From NCBI RefSeq assembly GCF_015706575.1, contig NW_024037062.1, positions 6,568,811 to 6,632,810 on the forward strand: a stretch of DNA of 64,000 nt. Direction: 5' to 3'. Both the position numbers and the translations under genes were made by a program. The notes under the pieces were generated by a model, which made no database searches, was not told where the DNA came from, and was given only the letters and a program-made list of their open reading frames with translations. Shown piece by piece: positions 60,040-64,000 of this stretch (its first letter is position 1; every line of letters starts with the position of its first letter). Source of the stretch: Patiria miniata. Lineage: Eukaryota; Echinodermata; Asteroidea; Valvatida; Asterinidae.

Positions 60040-61190
60040 TACCATTGGACCACTGTTCTCCAGACTGGATAGCGGATACGTATATACGAGTCACAGGCTT
60101 GAATTTACATTTTGAACAGTTCGACCCCGGGCCGCTGTTAGGCTCACAGCGCGACTTTAGGTTTATGCACATCAGCAGTTTTTTTTCCGGGCTGTGCCGT
60201 TAAGTGAATATTCATGAGCTCGTTCACGAAAACAAATCGCTGGAAACGGCCTTCCAAAAAAAATGTTCATGATGCACGAAATATTTACTGAAGCCATCAG
60301 AATTGTCCCAAAGTAGTTGAAGAATAAATAACTTTAGCATCTTCAACGAAAATGTTAAATACGATGTCGTTATTTTCGCGAAATAGGAAAAACCAAAGGC
60401 CTCTTTTACTGAACGAACGCCAACAACCAGCGAAAAAAAGTCCACATCAAGCTTTTATTTTGCAATCACTCATATTAAGACTGCCATGAAAAAATCAAGT
60501 AGACTCACATTTTGTATTAACGGTGATGTCAAAAGACCAAACCGCTAAACTCGCCTGCGAAATAATGGGGGGGGGGGGGGATTCCCTGGTGGGTTCACTG
60601 AACACGAAGTGTGATTTTCGCAATTCAACTGCATAATACGCGGGGTTCGCATTCGCAATTCAAACAAGTAGGTGTATCACGCCCACGTGTGATTGGCCTG
60701 TGCCACACATATATACATTTCCCAGTGAAGGGGAAATACGCGTAGTGCCTGCTAATTGGATTTGTGCACATTATGGCGTTCTTTGTTTACTTTCAGTGTA
60801 TGTATTTGTCTGCTCTCTAAAGTCTTCCACAGTGATATTCTCCTTTAATTAGCGGAACTTTTCGGAGGTGTTTTCTCATCAAGTGTCTTGCCGAAAAGCT
60901 CACAGTCTTATCTGAAATAAATTGTAGTCCTTTTTTTTGACGATTTACTGTTGTATCTCAAATATCAAACTTTTTTGTGATATAAAAAAAGTTGTTGAAA
61001 AGACGTCCCCCGGTGAGCTGGTTTTCTTATGCAAAACGAGCCTGGATACAATTCGGCCACAATATGGCGTTTTATACGAGCTAAAGCACGGACATGCGCA
61101 CAAACCTAATGTCGCCCTGAAAACAGCGATGGGTCTTTAAAAAATGGCCGCGTATATACAAACGTTCTGCGCCGGCATAAAGCGCGCGCT
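60040..61190. other. No gene recognised
   Basis: Follows the point where unit 3 homology stops. Contains a G14 run at about 60568-60581. Short frames show no family features. Confidence 0.4.
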
Positions 61191-61200
61191 GTATTATGAG

Positions 61201-61208
61201 TGACGTCA
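61201..61208 (+). promoter_or_regulatory. Perfect CRE (TGACGTCA)
   Basis: Palindromic CREB/ATF site 33 bp upstream of the candidate start codon at 61241. Such sites commonly lie near TATA-less start sites. Confidence 0.4.
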
Positions 61209-61240
61209 CACGGGCTCAAAAGAAATCGGAGCAAAGGAAG

Positions 61241-61362
61241 ATGGCCGGCGACTTCCACGACAAAAGTATCGTTGAAGATTTAGTCCCGAAAAGCTCAGAT
61301 TCTGAACATACTGGGAACATTTCAACCCAAACAACACCATACAATCAAAAGTATATTAAAGG
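61241..61362 (+). CDS. Candidate first coding exon, unknown protein
   Basis: ATG in good context (ggaagATGG) opens 40 codons, MAGDFHDKSIVEDLVPKSS then DSEHTGNISTQTTPYNQKYI, ending at a possible donor (AAAGG before GTAAAT at 61363). The sequence is hydrophilic and acidic/Ser-Thr-rich, as in many disordered N-termini, with a CRE just upstream. A stop follows at 61364 if it is not spliced. No downstream exon could be recognised to 64000, so it may be partial or spurious. Confidence 0.3.
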
Positions 61363-61366
61363 GTAA

Positions 61367-64000
61367 ATTATATCTTGTAAACCTGCCCCATGGGTTTCAG
61401 CAAGAGCGTCCAGTTCTAGGCTCATGACATAGAGACTCGCCAGTACAGCTGGAAGGAAGTCCCTGACTTACAACGCGGAATTCAGTTCTAGGGGCGATAT
61501 TTTCCATTTTCATTCAACTAATACAAGTAAACACTCACCTAAGGCTGAAGATATAGTTTATATACAGCTGTCACAAACCCGGGTCCCGCCTACCCTCTCA
61601 AACGCAATGTGTCCCCGGTCTCATCATTTAGTATGCTCAGACACAATAATAGTTGAAAGCAAAATGTACACTAGCAAATTATTTATTTTACACCATCTAC
61701 AAAAATACACAAAAATAAATAAAGGGGAAATATTGCTAAGCCAATCCAATCTCTAGGCTCTAGTTATTGGTCAATACAATTCAACAATTGCAATATTTTG
61801 ATCAGACAAGAAAACCTTATTCCAATATTTAACACCCCTTTTCAATATGAAACTACAGCCTAAAGGTTCAATTCTAGAACAGTTCACTTGTGTGGGAGCC
61901 TCAGTCCAGCGGCCCACGAACCTGTCCTTGGACTAACGATACGGTGGTGGCTGACACAACTTTGTCGGCAACTATAGGAGGGCCAAACGTCCACGTCCTC
62001 CGTCTACGGCTGGCGGGATAGGCCTCACGGTTAGATGTGAATCAAAGTGGTCCCCAGCCAACGGGCGGATCCGGGTATAATTGACGGGCGTGGATTTAAC
62101 TCCACAATAGGAGCCCTAAAAATATTAAATACAATAATAAACACCTATCCTAGCATTTTCAGGCTAAACTTTAAGTAAATCAACTGGGTCATACATCATT
62201 ACATTAAATTTATAAAACAAATATTTAAACAAAACTTACAGTATATATTGGCTCCTAAGGCCGGGAACACCGTGAAGGGGTGTAAATTCGCTGGCTCTAA
62301 CGCAGCTCTTGAGAAGCAGGCGAAAATCGAGCTAACATGCCAGACTACTCTGTCAGCAACTATCGCTGAAATTTAGGCTGTCGCCAGAAACAGGATTCTC
62401 AAAATCCAAAATAAGATTTAGCACTATGTCATGCTACCGCACCTCCAGCCTATATGCTTCTCTCTAAAAACACCGCCCCTAAAAAATCCACAGCGTCAAA
62501 GTATGTGAATACTCCAGTGAACCTGTATTGAAAAGCAGATTACCACCTTAGAAATTCCCTTGCCCATACTACACACAGACGTTAACAAAAGAAGACCACG
62601 CCTCGATTTGCATAAAATGTACATAATAAGGTAATTGGGGCAAAGTCATCAACATGCAGTTGAAAATACTAAATGAACGTGCACTTGGAGTAAAATATCA
62701 GTCTGACTTGTAACAACGGCAAAGGATATACGCAGAGTGAAAATACATCAAGCCGAACTTAATAAAAAGAGGATTTTTGGGTCAAACTCCGGGTGTGTAC
62801 AATACATTTACTGAATTGTGTAAAAATAATGCCAGCGGTTGGTTGTGGTTGCCAGACCAACACATTAAGGGCTCTGACCATTCCGTATTTGGCCGGGTTT
62901 CAGGCTCGCAGCACGGCGGCTGTTTGGTGATGCACTATGAGTCATATGGAACTGTTTGTCTCATTCCTTCTTTGGGATAGCCGATCGAGGGGGCTATTTA
63001 TTTGTACAGCGCTCACCCTGGATACGCACTTTTAACCAATCAGGAGTGACATTCAGTGCGCGCATCACGCGCGCGTTCATGGCAACGTAAGAACGTGTCG
63101 ATGGATTTGGCATGTAAACAGACGGAAACGTGCGTCGAAACCACCCAATTTTTACACAAATTTGAGACATCCATATATTCCAAGACAATTTACTTGTAAA
63201 ATAAGACCCACACAGCCTTCTTGGAAAGCCGGCAAGCTAACTGACATCGAGGAAAGTGCATCAATTTCCGATAAATGTGAGTGTTTCCCGACCTTTCATT
63301 AGTTTCAGCGACGTTACTCCATGCATCCGCTGTGCGTGTCGTCAGATGGTCACTTCCATTCTACTCTAGGTGAATAGCATTAGCTCTGCTCCAGCACGCA
63401 TACTTAGGCCTAGCCTAGGCCTAACAAAACAGGCCCTGAGACTATGAAAAACTTGTCAAAGCTTTTACATTTTGGAGCATGCAAGATGATTTCAATGAAA
63501 CCTCATTTGAAAATGAGTTTGCCGTTTAATTTTAAAAGAAATAAAACACGCAATATGACTAAATATGGTATGGGATGTCCCCGAAACGCGACCAACGACT
63601 CGGTACTGTGAACCTCTTTTGAAAGGACAATGTACTTGCTTGAAATTTTCATATTGACCTTTTATTCAAATATTAATTGAATATTCATGAGCCATTCTTC
63701 CATATGCCGCGTGAACAAATTGTTTAATGAGGTTCAATGGGTCACGACACGGCACGGAAGATAGTGTTGTGATTTGCTTGAAGAAAGACCCATAAACATT
63801 ACGCGTGTTTTGGTTAAAACATGCAAGTCGAACTTCAAGCATACATGTACCTACACTAAAGTTGCACAGTTTGTTACAATTTTCTCACAAAATGATCTTG
63901 ATAAGATCATATGTTTCAGATACCGAGTGAACAAATTGTGCGGAGAACTTGAAATGAGCAGCATACAGTGATTTAAAAATGACAAATCATTTTTCGGCAT
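61367..64000. other. No gene recognised
   Basis: Moderately A+T-rich. 62777-62980 holds a 67-codon frame without family features or splice context, not called. No terminal-repeat pair was found. Confidence 0.35.

Noticed and set aside
62777..62980. 67-codon frame near the right end
   Set aside because: It reads fairly evenly but has no family features, splice signals or neighbours that support it.

Overview
The window is eukaryotic, from a compact but repeat-rich animal genome. Genes are split by GT-AG introns and the longest open frame is only about 170 codons. There are many small inverted-repeat transposons, long G/C homopolymers, and recurrent words such as 'tgacctttgacc' and 'catgtacatgta' that I associate with marine deuterostomes. 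My best guess is an echinoderm; a hemichordate or another marine invertebrate is not excluded. No rRNA, tRNA, CRISPR or prokaryotic gene was found.

The genic core is a small family of secreted single-domain F5/8 type C (discoidin/FA58C) proteins on the minus strand, assembled here from splice sites. Gene 1 (exons 8954-8768, 7778-7644, 7393-7173, 4340-4191) and gene 2 (exons 44179-43996, 27523-27389, 26644-26424, 25519-25373) have identical intron phases (1,1,0), identical internal exon lengths (135 and 221 bp), a signal peptide and a complete FA58C domain. A third, isolated last exon (59647-59501) has intact splice and stop signals but no partner exons in the window. Each copy sits in a diverged segmental-duplication unit (about 1-7930, 20080-27640 and 49110-60035) that also carries a (GGTCA)n satellite block.

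Almost everything else is mobile DNA. Because the units are paralogous, several insertions can be dated against an empty site. The most interesting is a 4.34-kb element (49634-53975) with perfect 19-bp terminal inverted repeats and a 3-bp target duplication. It carries a multi-exon, now broken gene for a Cys/His-rich protein, and its empty site is preserved at 462-464 in unit 1. Others include a CTAG-flanked element, a TTAA-flanked element, hAT-like elements with 8-bp duplications, a 131-bp satellite array inside intron 3 of gene 1, a 119-bp-arm hairpin nested in a 700-bp inverted-repeat element, a multi-copy family with termini TATAGGTTTTCCCGGCC, a decayed Ty3/gypsy fragment and a probable solo LTR.

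By region: 1-8 kb unit 1 and gene 1; 8-20 kb intergenic with transposon remnants; 20-27.6 kb unit 2 and the 3' part of gene 2; 27.6-44 kb the 16.5-kb first intron of gene 2, packed with nested elements; 44-49 kb intergenic; 49-60 kb unit 3 with the 4.3-kb element; 60-64 kb mostly unassigned, with one candidate CRE-driven first exon on the plus strand near 61.2 kb.
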